A stretch of 64,000 nucleotides of DNA, from contig NZ_CP125947.1 of NCBI RefSeq assembly GCF_030064165.1, positions 2,852,001 through 2,916,000 on the forward strand. The letters are read 5' to 3'. The notes under the pieces were generated by a model, which worked only from the letters and a program-made list of their open reading frames with translations, was not told the origin of the DNA and did no database searches. This document shows positions 43,991-56,055 of this stretch, one piece after another (position 1 is the first letter of the stretch; every line of letters starts with the position of its first letter). The stretch is from Comamonas resistens. Its GTDB lineage: Bacteria; Pseudomonadota; Gammaproteobacteria; Burkholderiales; Burkholderiaceae_C. The position numbers and the translations under genes were made by a program.

Positions 43991-46234
43991 GTGATTCGTT
44001 CTTCCGTCCCCGCGGGGATTGCGGCCAGGCCACGTCTGCGCTTTGCCTCGTCTTTTTCCCATTCACCTCGACTGCTGGCCGTTGCGCTGAGCTCGCTGGG
44101 CTCGCTTGCGCCTCTTTATGCCGGCGCCGCCCCCCCAGAGGCCGAACTGGCCACCGTCCAGGTCACCGGGAGCAGCACCCCCATGCCGCTGGGGCCACTG
44201 CCGCTGCACCAGAGCGCCGGCACCGGCAGCCGCCTGGGCCTGAGCATTCTTGAAACACCGGCCAGCGTGCAGGTGGTCGACCGCGCCACCATCGAAGCCA
44301 CGGGCGCGCAGGACACCCAGGAGATGCTGCGCGCCGTGCCGGGCGTGACCGCCTACAGCCCGCCCGGCAATCCGGGCGTGAGCTGGCGCGGCTTCAGCGG
44401 AGCCTCTGTCAGCCAGCTGTTCAACGGCATCAATGTGCAATATTCGATTGCCGCGCGCCCGGTGGACAGCTGGATCTACGACCGCGTCGAGGCCATAGGC
44501 GGTGCATCGAGCTTTCTCTACGGCGCCGGCGGCGTGGGCGGCACGCTCAACTACATCACCAAGCTGGCCGAGCCCGGCGATTTTTCCGAAGGCCAGCTCA
44601 CATTGGGCAGCCACGGCCGCAAGCAGGCCAGCCTGGGGCTGAACCGCCGCCTGAGCAATCCGGATGCCGCCAACCGCCACGATCTGCGCCTGGATCTGAG
44701 CCACAGCGAGGGCGGCAGCGCCGTGGACGGCGTGCGGCGCCATGCCACGCAGCTCGCAGCTTCGCTGCGCTCGGAGCTGGGCTCCGGCCTCACGCACACG
44801 CTGGCTTATGAATGGCAGCGCGAGCGTGTGGACCGGCCCTACTGGGGCACGCCGCTGCGCAATCCCATCGCTGGCGCGGGCACCGGCGCCGTGTCCATAG
44901 ACCCGGCCACGCGTGAGAAGAACTACAACGCCACGGATGGACTCTATGCCCAGCAGGTGCAGTGGCTGCGCTCCATCACCGAATGGCGTGCCAGCGACCG
45001 CCTGCAGTGGAGCAATACCTTCTATGCCTATAGCGCGCTGCGCGACTACCGCAACGTGGAAAACTACCGCTTCAACGCGGACAACAGCGCCGTCATCCGC
45101 TCCAGCGCCCTGCTGCAGCGCCACGACCAGCACCTGGTGGGCGACCGCGTGGAAGGCCGCTACCGGGGCGAGCTGGCCGGCCACCGCAGCGACTGGGCCT
45201 TCGGCTTCGATGCCAGCGTGAACCGGCAGACGCGCTACCCCAACAGTACCTCGGCCACGATCAGCACGGTCAACCCCTACGACTTCAGCGTGGGCGACTT
45301 CTATGCCAGTTCGGGCCTGCAGCCGGGCTTTAACGCCGACCGGGAAAACCGCATCCGCAACCTGGCCCTGTACCTGGAAAACCGCACGGCGCTGACTCAT
45401 GCCTTGAGCCTGGTGACGGCCCTGAGGCATGAGCGCATCGACCTGGACCTGACCAACCGGCGCAGCGTGACGCCCAGCATGCCCGCCAGCTTCTCGCGCA
45501 GCTACCAGCCCACCACCGGGCGCGTGGGGCTGGTGTGGCAGCCTTCGCCCGAAGCCATGCTCTACGGCCAGTTCGCCACGGCGGCCGATCCACCCTCGGG
45601 CATGCTGGCCACGGCCTCGTTTGCCGATGCCATGAACAACACCGGCCTGACCACGGGGCGCCAGTGGGAGCTGGGCGCCAAACAGCAGTTCTGGCAGGGC
45701 AAGGGCACGGCCACGCTCGCCGCCTACGACATCCGCCGCCGCAATATCGCCACCCAGGACCCGCTGGACTCCACGCGCACCCTGCTGGTTGGCCAGCAAT
45801 CCTCGCGCGGGCTGGAGGCCGCCGTGGGCCTGGCCATCACGCCGCGCTGGAACCTGCGCGCCGACTGGAGCGTAAACCGCGCCCGCTATGACGACTACCA
45901 GCAAGCCGGTGTTTCCATGGCCGGCAAGCGCCCCGTCAACACACCGGCCACGGTAGCCAATCTCTGGACCAGCTACCGGTTCACCCCGGCGCTGCAGCTG
46001 GGCGCCGGCCTGCGCCATGTCGGCCGCATCTACGGCGACGCGGCCAACACCCAGTACTGGCCAGCCTATACCTTGCTGGACCTGGGCCTGGCCTGGCGCA
46101 TCGATCCGCGCATGACGCTGCAAGCCCGATTGCGCAATGCCACGAACAAGGTCTACGCGGCCAGCCTGTCCGGCACCATGGTCTATCTGGGCACGGCGCG
46201 CGCGGCGGAGCTGAGCCTGCACGTCGCCTTCTGA
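43991..46234 (+). CDS. TonB-dependent siderophore receptor
   Basis: 747 residues from GTG 43991 (ribosome site AGGAG). A long signal peptide ends near LYAGAAPPE; the TonB box region is ELATVQVTG. The plug domain (ETPASVQVVDRATIEATGAQDTQEMLRAVPGV, then GFSGASVSQLFNGINVQY) is followed by a 22-strand barrel ending in a terminal Phe (ELSLHVAF). It resembles FpvA/FoxA-type ferric siderophore receptors. The neighbouring PepSY protein often reduces the imported ferric siderophore. The ligand is unknown. Confidence 0.92.
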   Translation: MIRSSVPAGIAARPRLRFASSFSHSPRLLAVALSSLGSLAPLYAGAAPPEAELATVQVTGSSTPMPLGPLPLHQSAGTGSRLGLSILETPASVQVVDRATIEATGAQDTQEMLRAVPGVTAYSPPGNPGVSWRGFSGASVSQLFNGINVQYSIAARPVDSWIYDRVEAIGGASSFLYGAGGVGGTLNYITKLAEPGDFSEGQLTLGSHGRKQASLGLNRRLSNPDAANRHDLRLDLSHSEGGSAVDGVRRHATQLAASLRSELGSGLTHTLAYEWQRERVDRPYWGTPLRNPIAGAGTGAVSIDPATREKNYNATDGLYAQQVQWLRSITEWRASDRLQWSNTFYAYSALRDYRNVENYRFNADNSAVIRSSALLQRHDQHLVGDRVEGRYRGELAGHRSDWAFGFDASVNRQTRYPNSTSATISTVNPYDFSVGDFYASSGLQPGFNADRENRIRNLALYLENRTALTHALSLVTALRHERIDLDLTNRRSVTPSMPASFSRSYQPTTGRVGLVWQPSPEAMLYGQFATAADPPSGMLATASFADAMNNTGLTTGRQWELGAKQQFWQGKGTATLAAYDIRRRNIATQDPLDSTRTLLVGQQSSRGLEAAVGLAITPRWNLRADWSVNRARYDDYQQAGVSMAGKRPVNTPATVANLWTSYRFTPALQLGAGLRHVGRIYGDAANTQYWPAYTLLDLGLAWRIDPRMTLQARLRNATNKVYAASLSGTMVYLGTARAAELSLHVAF

Positions 46235-46243
46235 GGAGCGGCC

Positions 46244-47779
46244 ATGCAAGCTTCCTTGAAGCGCTGGCTGTTTCTGCTGCACCGCTGGCTGGGTGTGGCG
46301 CTGTGCCTGCTGTTCGCCCTGTGGTTCGTCTCGGGCGTGGTGATGATGTATGTGGGCTACCCCAAGCTCACCGAGGCCGAGCGGCTCGCTCATCTGCCCG
46401 CGCTGGACCCGGCCTCCACGCTGCTGGCCCCGCAAGAGGCCTTGCGCAAGGCCGGCGTAACGCAACCGCTGGCCGAGCTGCGCCTGAACATGGGCAGCGC
46501 CGGCCGCGCCACCTATCTGGCCACGCCCCAGGGTGCGGGCACAGGCAAGACCATCGCCATCGATGCCGCCACCGGCCAGCCGCTGGGGCCGGCCAGCGCG
46601 CAAGCGGCCCTGGCCAGCGCGCGCAGCTATATGGCAGGCAACGCAGCGGCAGAGCCCAGCTATGCCGGCACCGTCACGGAAGACGCTTTTACCCATTCGC
46701 GCAATCTCGACGCGCACCGGCCTTTGCATGTGGTGGAGCTGGGGGATGCGGCCGGCACGCGCCTGTATGTCTCGGGCAGCACCGCCCAGGTGGTGCGCGA
46801 TGCCTCGCGCTCCGAGCGCGGCTGGAACTATGTGGGCGCCTGGCTGCACTGGCTGTATCCGCTGCGCGGCGGCCTTTGGGACCGCTACTGGGCCGATACC
46901 GTGAACGGGCTATCGCTGGCCGGCATCGCGCTCGCGCTCAGCGGCACCGTGGTCGGCATCTGGCGCTGGCGCTTTGCCACGCGCTACCGCAGCGGCCGGC
47001 GCACGCCCTATCCGGGCCGCATGATGCGCTGGCACCATGTCTCGGGCCTGCTGTTTGCGGCCGTCACACTGACCTGGATTTTCAGCGGGCTGATGTCCAT
47101 GAACCCGTGGAAGGTCTTCGACAGCCCGCGCCGCGCCGTGGATATGAAACTCTGGCAGCCAGAAGGCCTGACGCTGTCGAACGCAGTGCCACCAGCCATG
47201 CTGCTGGCTTCTGGGGAGCTGAAACAGCAAACTGTGCGGGAGCTGCGCTGGAGCCAGGCTCCGGGTTCCAGGCTTCAGGTTGTCGCCCATTCGGCTAATG
47301 GCAGTCGGCAAGTGCTCGATGCCGCAACCGGCCAAGCCTTGTCATATGACAAGGAGCAACTGCTGGCCGCTGCGGCACGGCTGTCGCAGGCACCCGTGGT
47401 GGATAGTCAGTGGCTGACTGGCTATGACTTCTACTACTACGCACGCGCCGACCACACCATGATGGGCGGCAGCGGCAAGCCTTTGCCCGTGCTGCGCGTG
47501 ATATACGGGGATGAGCGCCGCACCTGGCTGCATATCGACGCACAGACCGGGCAGCTGCTGGGTCAGCTGGACCAGCGCCAGCGCCTCAAGCGCTGGTTGT
47601 TTGCGCTGTTGCACAGCTGGGACTGGCTACCTCTGCTGGAGCGCCGCCCCTTGTGGGACGGCGTCTTGATCGTGCTGAGTCTGGGCGGGCTGCTGCTCAG
47701 CGGCACCGGTGTGGTGGTGGGCTGGCGTCGATTGCGCAGAAAAGCTGCCTTCTCCAAAAAGAGAGCTGCCAGCGCCTGA
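46244..47779 (+). CDS. PepSY-domain inner-membrane protein, probable ferric-siderophore reductase
   Basis: 511 residues: LFLLHRWLGVALCLLFALWFVSGVVMMY at the N terminus, further helices near 220-250, 275-300 and 475-495, and large periplasmic PepSY loops. Conserved His residues lie in helices (LHRWLG, WLHWLYPLR, RWHHVSGLL, LLHSWDWLPLL), fitting haem-linked electron transfer. PepSY_TM proteins paired with siderophore receptors reduce Fe(III)-siderophores in the periplasm. It starts 10 bases after the receptor stop (GAGGAG ribosome site). Confidence 0.9.
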   Translation: MQASLKRWLFLLHRWLGVALCLLFALWFVSGVVMMYVGYPKLTEAERLAHLPALDPASTLLAPQEALRKAGVTQPLAELRLNMGSAGRATYLATPQGAGTGKTIAIDAATGQPLGPASAQAALASARSYMAGNAAAEPSYAGTVTEDAFTHSRNLDAHRPLHVVELGDAAGTRLYVSGSTAQVVRDASRSERGWNYVGAWLHWLYPLRGGLWDRYWADTVNGLSLAGIALALSGTVVGIWRWRFATRYRSGRRTPYPGRMMRWHHVSGLLFAAVTLTWIFSGLMSMNPWKVFDSPRRAVDMKLWQPEGLTLSNAVPPAMLLASGELKQQTVRELRWSQAPGSRLQVVAHSANGSRQVLDAATGQALSYDKEQLLAAAARLSQAPVVDSQWLTGYDFYYYARADHTMMGGSGKPLPVLRVIYGDERRTWLHIDAQTGQLLGQLDQRQRLKRWLFALLHSWDWLPLLERRPLWDGVLIVLSLGGLLLSGTGVVVGWRRLRRKAAFSKKRAASA

Positions 47780-47865
47780 CACTGAATGATTTCAGAGGCC
47801 TTTTCATCTGAAATATATGTCTATTCAGCGCATGCAGCTCCCTTATCGATAGTACCCAGACGCAA

Positions 47866-47893
47866 AAAAGCCGGCAGCAAGCTGCCGGCTTTT
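47866..47893. terminator. Bidirectional terminator between PepSY gene and monomeric icd
   Basis: AAAGCCGGCAGC (47867-47878) pairs with GCTGCCGGCTTT (47881-47892), flanked by A and T runs, so it can stop transcripts from both convergent genes. Confidence 0.88.
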
Positions 47894-47907
47894 GGCTAGT
47901 CAACGAC

Positions 47908-50142
<2,235 letters not shown>

Positions 50143-50295
50143 CTCTTGTCTCAGGTAATGAAAAGGTGGGGCGTGCCTTGGGCCTTCATCCCGAGCTTGC
50201 GCAATGGGGCCTGACACAGCAGGAAGCATTGCTATTTTTTTGCAATGCGTTCCCACGATACAAAATTCTAAGCGCAACCGGTGCAAATTTTTTAA

Positions 50296-50309
50296 GTCTT
50301 GTACAAGAC
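50296..50309. promoter_or_regulatory. Perfect 14-bp palindrome in icd/B12-operon divergent region
   Basis: GTCTTGTACAAGAC, about 155 bases upstream of the monomeric icd start and 200 bases before the riboswitch. Its form (TTGTACAA core) suits a GntR- or TetR-type dimer. The regulator is unknown. Confidence 0.6.
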
Positions 50310-50433
50310 CTAGGGTTTTACATTCACTTTGCCACCCGGTTTTCATTGGGAAATCGGCCAATATCCTTCATTTTCCAACATGTAAAAAATACCGCACTTG
50401 ATTTGCAAGCAGCTTCACGCTTGCGCACTGCAA

Positions 50434-50439
50434 TATAAT
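50434..50439 (+). promoter_or_regulatory. Probable -10 element of the B12 operon
   Basis: An exact TATAAT at 50434-50439, about 55 bases before the riboswitch. No good -35 hexamer is seen 16-18 bases upstream, so this is a weak call. Confidence 0.4.
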
Positions 50440-50493
50440 TTCGCAATTCGAAAAGCAGGTCTTTGCGTCTTCTGGCAAGACTTGCGTTTCGAA

Positions 50494-50717
50494 AGCAACA
50501 GGTGCCCGAATTCCATTCGGGTTAAACGGGAACAGGGTGCAAAGCCCTGGCTGCCCCCGCAACGGTAAGCAGATCAAACTGTTTCAAGGCTCGCGTCTGA
50601 CGCGCGGGCCAGTCACTGGTGTTCTACGTGGCCTCATCGACGAGGTGCGCGGCAGCACCGGGAAGGCGAAACAGCATGCCTCGCGCAATCTGCCAGCCCG
50701 GATACCGGCCTGTTGAG
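50494..50717 (+). promoter_or_regulatory. Cobalamin (adenosylcobalamin) riboswitch
   Basis: Closing stem CAACAGG (50496-50502) / CCTGTTG (50709-50715). Conserved internal parts are TTAAACGGGAA, GGTGCAAAGCCCTGGCTGCCCCCGCAACGGTAA (the invariant core near 50537-50568), the B12-box region GCCAGTCACTGG, GGGAAGGCG, and GCCAGCCCGGATACCGGCC before the closing stem. It lies upstream of the TonB receptor and is expected to lower expression of the operon when cobalamin is plentiful. Confidence 0.95.
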
Positions 50718-50877
50718 CGCTGCGCCGCGCGGGCCTTGGCCCAAGGGCCAGCATGTGCAACGACCGCCTGCGGGGTGCAGCGTGATGGCAACAAGCTGAT
50801 CGCAGGCGCTTTGCAGCGCGGTGCGCCCCAGCATGAAATCGTCACAAGCAAGCAGGCCGGTCAGCTCTCGCTGAACC

Positions 50878-52989
50878 ATGAAATATCTTGTCCTGCCTGC
50901 CGTGATGATCGGCCTGGCACCTGCAGCACTGGCTATTGCCGCAGAAACCCGCGCCGAAGAACGAACCGGCCTTCCCCCGGCGCAGCTGCCCACAGTACAG
51001 GTCACCGATACCGCCGAAGGTGGCCTCGGTCTGTCTCTGCCCAGCACCTCGGGCAGCCGTACCGGCATTGCCACCCGTGACCTGCCAGCCAGCCTGGAGC
51101 ATGTGAGCGAGCAGACCTGGCAGGAGCGCGGTGACAGCCGCATGGCCGACATCATCGGGCGTACCGTGGGCATGACACCTTTGTCCCCCACCAGCTACAG
51201 CAGCCTGTCCTTTGGTTCGCGCGGCTTCACCGGCACCAACTCGGTCGGCATTGCCGAAGACGGCGTACGCCTGGGCGTGGCGTCCAGCACCACCCCCTAC
51301 CCTGCCAACAGCTGGGGCTACGAGCGCGTGGAAGTGCTGCGCGGCCCTGCCTCCATCGTCTACGGCACGGGCACCGTGGGCGCGACCGCCAATATCGTGC
51401 GCAAACAGCCCACGCGTGAGAGCGTGCGTGAAGTTCTGCTCGGTACCGGATCGCACGGCAGCGCCAAGCTGGGTCTGGGCGCAGGCGGCGCCCTGAGCGA
51501 CACGCTGAGCTACCGCCTCGATGCCTACGGCCACTACACCCGGGGTGAACATGACATGGCGCGCGCCAGCGGCGGCAAGCTGATGAGCACGCTGCGCTGG
51601 CAGCCCACGGCGGCCCTGCGCATGGAGCTGCTGGCCGATGTCAGTGACGAAAAACCTGCACACTACTTCGGCACGCCCACCGTGAACGGCGCCATCGTGC
51701 CCGAGCTTCTGGGGCGCAACTTCAACACCGCCGACAGCGATATCCGCATCAAGGACAAGCGTGTCCGTGCCCGCGCCCAGTACCAGATCAATGACTGGGT
51801 CAGCGTGAGCAACGAGCTCTATCGCTTCAAGGCCGACCGCTACTGGCGCAATATTGAGGCGTACCAATATCTGCCAGCAACGCAGCAGCTGAGGCTGGGC
51901 GATTACCTGGAGCTCTCACATGACCTGGAGCAGACCGGCAACCGCCTGGAAACCGCCGTCAACGCAGGCGCTCACAAGCTGGTTTTGGGATGGGAGGTCA
52001 ACAGGGCCAAATTCAACTTTGCCCGCAACGACTATGCCGGCAGCGACCTCATCGGCGTGAACAGCCCTTCGCTCACCTACTGGCCTAATTCATCGCCCTT
52101 GCTGCCCAGCTTCACCACGGCGGCCACTACCCACGACTTCTACGCCGAAGACGCATGGTCGCTCGGCGATCGCTGGCTGCTGCTGGCCGGCATTCGCCGC
52201 GACATGACGGACTTTGACCGCAAGGATCTGACAGGGCCTAATTCTTTCGGCAAAAACCTGGGCGGCACGGCATGGCGTCTGGGCCTGACGCACAGGCTCA
52301 ACGCGCAAACCAGCCTCTACGGCCAGATCTCGCAAGGCCATGACCCCGTCACCAATGTGCTGACGCTGAATCTCGCCAACAAAGACTTCAAGCTGACCAC
52401 CGCCCGCCAGGTGGAAGTGGGGCTGAAACAGCAGTTTGCCCAGGGTCAGGGCGAGTGGACGGTCGCTGCCTACCGCATTGAGAAAGATGACATTGTCACC
52501 ACCGACCTCATCACCAAGCTGCAGTATCAAGGTGGCAGGCAGCACTCTCAGGGTCTGGAGCTGAGCGGCGTTCTTCGCCTTTCCCCCAACTGGCGTCTGG
52601 AGGGCAACTACGCCTTGGTCAGTGCCCAATACGATGAACTCGTCAAGAGCGGTGTCGATCTCAGCGGCAAACGCCCGTCGAACGTGCCGCGCCAGACCGC
52701 CAACCTCTGGGCTCACTACACCGCCGCAAGCGCCATCGGACGCTGGCAGGCATCGCTAGGCGCTCGCACCGTCAGTCAACGCTTTGCAGATGATGCCAAT
52801 ACCGCCAGTTCTGGTGGCTACACCGTCTGGGACGCAGCGCTGAGCTGGAAGCCTCAGCCGCGTGCGACTTATCGCCTGTCGCTGCGCAATCTGAGCGACA
52901 AGCTTTACACCTATTCAGCGATCTCCGGCACTCAAGCCTACCCAGGCGAAGGTCGCCGCGTGGATCTGACTGCAGAGTTCACGTTCTGA
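50878..52989 (+). CDS. TonB-dependent receptor for cobalamin/corrinoid
   Basis: 703 residues: signal peptide (LVLPAVMIGLAPAALAIAAE), TonB box LPTVQVTD, plug domain (SRMADIIGRTVGMTP, SFGSRGFTGTNSVGIAEDGVRL, ERVEVLRGPASIVYGTGTVGATANIV) and a barrel ending LTAEFTF. By eye it looks more like ferric-siderophore receptors than E. coli BtuB. The riboswitch in its leader and btuFCD downstream make corrinoid uptake across the outer membrane the likely role. It is the first gene of the operon, about 160 bases after the riboswitch. Confidence 0.88.
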   Translation: MKYLVLPAVMIGLAPAALAIAAETRAEERTGLPPAQLPTVQVTDTAEGGLGLSLPSTSGSRTGIATRDLPASLEHVSEQTWQERGDSRMADIIGRTVGMTPLSPTSYSSLSFGSRGFTGTNSVGIAEDGVRLGVASSTTPYPANSWGYERVEVLRGPASIVYGTGTVGATANIVRKQPTRESVREVLLGTGSHGSAKLGLGAGGALSDTLSYRLDAYGHYTRGEHDMARASGGKLMSTLRWQPTAALRMELLADVSDEKPAHYFGTPTVNGAIVPELLGRNFNTADSDIRIKDKRVRARAQYQINDWVSVSNELYRFKADRYWRNIEAYQYLPATQQLRLGDYLELSHDLEQTGNRLETAVNAGAHKLVLGWEVNRAKFNFARNDYAGSDLIGVNSPSLTYWPNSSPLLPSFTTAATTHDFYAEDAWSLGDRWLLLAGIRRDMTDFDRKDLTGPNSFGKNLGGTAWRLGLTHRLNAQTSLYGQISQGHDPVTNVLTLNLANKDFKLTTARQVEVGLKQQFAQGQGEWTVAAYRIEKDDIVTTDLITKLQYQGGRQHSQGLELSGVLRLSPNWRLEGNYALVSAQYDELVKSGVDLSGKRPSNVPRQTANLWAHYTAASAIGRWQASLGARTVSQRFADDANTASSGGYTVWDAALSWKPQPRATYRLSLRNLSDKLYTYSAISGTQAYPGEGRRVDLTAEFTF

Positions 52990-53069
52990 CCGCGGCTGTC
53001 GCAACCATAGCGATTTGATATCAGGAGCTGCTACCGCATGTTGTTCCTTGCATTGACCCTTGTTTAACA

Positions 53070-54104
53070 ATGAAAAACTGTTGCTGCAAGCGTAGAACGC
53101 TCTCCTATCTGAAGCACTCCACGGTTGCAGTGCTGGCATGTCTGGCACTGCAGGCCTGCACCGACCATCAAAGCCCGACAGCAAGCCCATCTGCAGGCGG
53201 CATGGCCAGAGCGCCCATCACGGTGGAGGTCTGCGGCCAGAGCGTGGTCTATGACAAGGTACCGCAGCGCGCCGTCACCCATGGCATCAACATCACCGAG
53301 ATGTTTCTGGCCCTGGGCCTGCAGGACCGCTGGGCGGGCTACGGAGGCCTGCGCGACATCAAGCGTCTGCCCGCAGAAATGCGACCGCTGCTGGCCCATG
53401 TGCCCGACCTGTCCAACCAGGGCATGAACCTGGAGACGCTGCTCAATGTTCAGCCCGACTTTGTCTTCAGCGGCTGGGCCTATGGCTTTCGCCCCGGGCA
53501 GATCACGCCCGCCAGTCTCAAGGAGATGGGCATTGCCAGCTATGTGCTCACAGAATCCTGCATACGCCAGGTTCAGCGCGAAAAGGTATCGCTGGAAGAC
53601 ACCTTCAACGACCTGCTCAACCTGGGCCGCATCTTCGATATCGAAGCCAGGGCAGAAAAGCTGGTGCAGACCCAGCGCCAGCAGCTGCAGCAGATTCAGG
53701 ATGCGCTCAAAGACGTTGACTACAGGCCCAAGGTGTTTGTCTTCGACAGCGGCACCGACATCCCCGTGACCACGGGCCGCTTCGCCATGCCGCAGGCCAT
53801 GATAGAGGCCGCTGGCGGGCGCAATATTTTTGATGATCTGGACAGCAGCTGGATGCGCGGCAACTGGGAAGACGTGATTGCACGCGACCCGGACTGGATT
53901 GTGATCGTCGATGACGACAGGCCCACACCCAGCGGTAAAACCCAGTTTTTGCTGAGCAAGCCCGAGCTGGCCCAGGTCAAGGCCATACGAGAGAAAAAGC
54001 TGCTGCGCCTGGAATTTGCCGAGGCCACGCCCGGCCCGCGCAATGTCGCCGCCGTGCAGCGTCTGGCCCATGCGCTGCATCCCGAGAAAGTGGCGCTGCC
54101 ATGA
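53070..54104 (+). CDS. btuF: Corrinoid ABC transporter, substrate-binding lipoprotein (BtuF-like)
   Basis: 344 residues with a lipobox (LACLALQAC, Cys30) and a type-III periplasmic-binding fold: QRAVTHGINITEMFLALGLQDRWAGY, LETLLNVQPDFVFSGWAYGF and the helical backbone. The FecB/BtuF-type family cannot separate B12 from siderophore by sequence alone; the riboswitch-led operon decides for corrinoid. Its stop overlaps the permease start (ATGA). Confidence 0.88.
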   Translation: MKNCCCKRRTLSYLKHSTVAVLACLALQACTDHQSPTASPSAGGMARAPITVEVCGQSVVYDKVPQRAVTHGINITEMFLALGLQDRWAGYGGLRDIKRLPAEMRPLLAHVPDLSNQGMNLETLLNVQPDFVFSGWAYGFRPGQITPASLKEMGIASYVLTESCIRQVQREKVSLEDTFNDLLNLGRIFDIEARAEKLVQTQRQQLQQIQDALKDVDYRPKVFVFDSGTDIPVTTGRFAMPQAMIEAAGGRNIFDDLDSSWMRGNWEDVIARDPDWIVIVDDDRPTPSGKTQFLLSKPELAQVKAIREKKLLRLEFAEATPGPRNVAAVQRLAHALHPEKVALP

Positions 54105-55201
54105 ATGTCCTGCCCGGGATCGCCGCCCCTTCGGCATTTTTTGCACGGCAGCGCCAGCAGCTGGCGCTATGGATACTGGCCTTGGGCGCCGCTTTGCTGA
54201 TCTCGCTGACGCTGGCCATCACCCTGGGGCCGGTACGCATTGCGCCGCTGCAAGCCTGGCAGATCACCGCGCATGAGCTGGGCCTGCATCTGGGGCTGGA
54301 TTGGCAGCCCGGTCAATGGAGCATTGCCCAGCACCAGATCGTCTGGCGCGTGCGCCTGCCCCGCGTGCTGCTGGCGGCCCTGGCGGGCTCCGGGTTGGCA
54401 CTGGTCGGCGTCGCCATGCAGGCCATGGTGCGCAACCCCCTGGCCGACCCTTATCTGCTGGGCGTGTCCTCGGGCGCATCGGTAGGCGCCGTCAGTGTAC
54501 TGGCCTTTGGCGCCCTGGCTTTTGCGGGCGAGCTGGCCCTGCCCCTGGGCGCTTTTGGCGGTGCCTTGGCCGCCTGCACCGCCGTCTATTTTCTGGCGCT
54601 GGCCAATGGCCGGCTGATGGCAACGCGTCTGATTCTGGGCGGCGTGGCCATTGCCTACTGTCTGGGTGGCATCACCAGCCTGATCGTGCTCACGGCCGAT
54701 CAGCGCGAGCTGGCCAACTCCGTGCTGAGCTGGACGCTGGGCAGTCTGGCCGGCACCCGCTGGGACGAGCTGGGCCTGCCCGCGGCCCTGCTGCTGGCAG
54801 GCATCGTCCTGCTGCTGGCCCAGGCCCGCTCGCTCAATGCCCTGCTGTCTGGCGAAGAAACCGCCGCAACGCTGGGCGTGGACACCACCAACACGCGGCG
54901 CTGGCTGTTTGTGCTGGTCTCTTTGGTCACCGGCGTGCTGGTGGCACTGACCGGCCCCATCGGTTTTGTGGGCCTGATCGTGCCGCATATCACCCGCATG
55001 CTGGTGGGTTCGGAGCACCGCCGGGTGCTGCCCGTCGCGGCACTGATAGGAGCCATCTTTCTGGTCTGGGTCGATGTGTTTTCCCGCATCAGCTTTGCCC
55101 CGGCAGAAGTGCCCGTGGGCGTCATCACCTCGCTATTGGGTGGCCCGTTTTTCATCTGGATGCTGATGCGCAAAAGTGCGCGAGAAAGGCTGAACGCATG
55201 A
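54101..55201 (+). CDS. btuC: Corrinoid ABC transporter, FecCD-type permease (BtuC-like)
   Basis: 366 residues with about ten transmembrane helices: VWRVRLPRVLLAALAGSGLALVGVAMQAMVRNPLADPYLLGVSSGASVGAV is the family hallmark, with GPIGFVGLIVPHITRMLVG and the end EVPVGVITSLLGGPFFIWMLMR. It forms a dimer with BtuD. It overlaps genes on both sides by ATGA, so it is tightly coupled in translation. Confidence 0.93.
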   Translation: MNVLPGIAAPSAFFARQRQQLALWILALGAALLISLTLAITLGPVRIAPLQAWQITAHELGLHLGLDWQPGQWSIAQHQIVWRVRLPRVLLAALAGSGLALVGVAMQAMVRNPLADPYLLGVSSGASVGAVSVLAFGALAFAGELALPLGAFGGALAACTAVYFLALANGRLMATRLILGGVAIAYCLGGITSLIVLTADQRELANSVLSWTLGSLAGTRWDELGLPAALLLAGIVLLLAQARSLNALLSGEETAATLGVDTTNTRRWLFVLVSLVTGVLVALTGPIGFVGLIVPHITRMLVGSEHRRVLPVAALIGAIFLVWVDVFSRISFAPAEVPVGVITSLLGGPFFIWMLMRKSARERLNA

Positions 55202-56055
55202 GCCGCCCGGCCGTTCCGAAGGCTCATAGCACCGCAGCGCATCAGCGCGAAGGTACCCCAGTGAGCGAGCCTTCGGTCTCCCCTCTTCTTCAGGCCCAGG
55301 CATTGCACTGGAAGGCCGCCGCCGCGCATATCGTGCGCGACATCAGCCTGCAGGTGAGCCGTGGCGAATTCGTGGGTTTGCTGGGCCCCAACGGCAGTGG
55401 CAAGTCCACGCTGCTGCGCATGATCTACCGCATCCTCAGACCCGCCAGCGGCACGGTCTGTATGCAGGAGCGCGACGTCTGGCGGCACAGTGCCCGCGAC
55501 AACGCCCGTGCCATGGCCGTGCTGGCACAGGAAAATGCCAACGAGTTCGATCTGCGCGTGCGCGATGTGGTGCTGATGGGACGCACGCCGCACCAAAGCG
55601 CCTTTGACAAAGACAGCGCGCAAGACTTTGCCATCGTCGCCCAGTCGCTGGCGCGAGTGCAGGCCCAGCCACTGGCCGAGCGCATGTTTTCCACCCTCTC
55701 GGGCGGTGAAAAGCAGCGCGTGCTCATGGCCCGCGCACTGGCCCAGCAGGCACCGCTGCTGGTGCTGGATGAGCCCACCAACCACCTCGACGTGCGCCAC
55801 CAGTTCGAGCTGATGAATCTGATTCGCGGCCTGAGCCTGACCACTTTGGCCGCTCTGCACGAGCTGCCGCTGGCCGCGCATTACTGCGACCGCATCTACC
55901 TATTGCAGCACGGTGCACTGGTGGCGCAAGGCACTCCGACCGAGGTGCTGACGCCCGAGACCATTGCCCGTGTCTACGGCGTGCGCGCCCAGGTGCACAC
56001 CAGCGCACGCACGGGCAAGCCCGTGATCGAATTCATGCCGGATGAGCTGCTATGA
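55198..56055 (+). CDS. btuD: Corrinoid ABC transporter, ATP-binding protein (BtuD-like)
   Basis: 285 residues. Walker A GPNGSGKST in GEFVGLLGPNGSGKSTLLRMIYR, signature FSTLSGGEKQRVLMARALAQ, Walker B LLVLDEPTNHLDV and the switch His in LAALHELPLAAHYCD. Start ATG 55198 overlaps the permease stop; GTG 55261 is a possible shorter start closer to the domain. The stop overlaps the next gene (ATGA). Confidence 0.93.
   Translation: MSRPAVPKAHSTAAHQREGTPVSEPSVSPLLQAQALHWKAAAAHIVRDISLQVSRGEFVGLLGPNGSGKSTLLRMIYRILRPASGTVCMQERDVWRHSARDNARAMAVLAQENANEFDLRVRDVVLMGRTPHQSAFDKDSAQDFAIVAQSLARVQAQPLAERMFSTLSGGEKQRVLMARALAQQAPLLVLDEPTNHLDVRHQFELMNLIRGLSLTTLAALHELPLAAHYCDRIYLLQHGALVAQGTPTEVLTPETIARVYGVRAQVHTSARTGKPVIEFMPDELL

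Noticed and set aside
44063-46849. 928-codon minus-strand open frame opposite the siderophore receptor
   Set aside because: Composition is Gly/Ala/Gln/His-rich antisense translation of a clear TonB receptor and PepSY gene; no start signals or domains.
50190-50206. GAGCTTGCGCAATGG as a third copy of the long-palindrome element
   Set aside because: Only the TTGCGCAA word is shared; the other arm and interior are absent.
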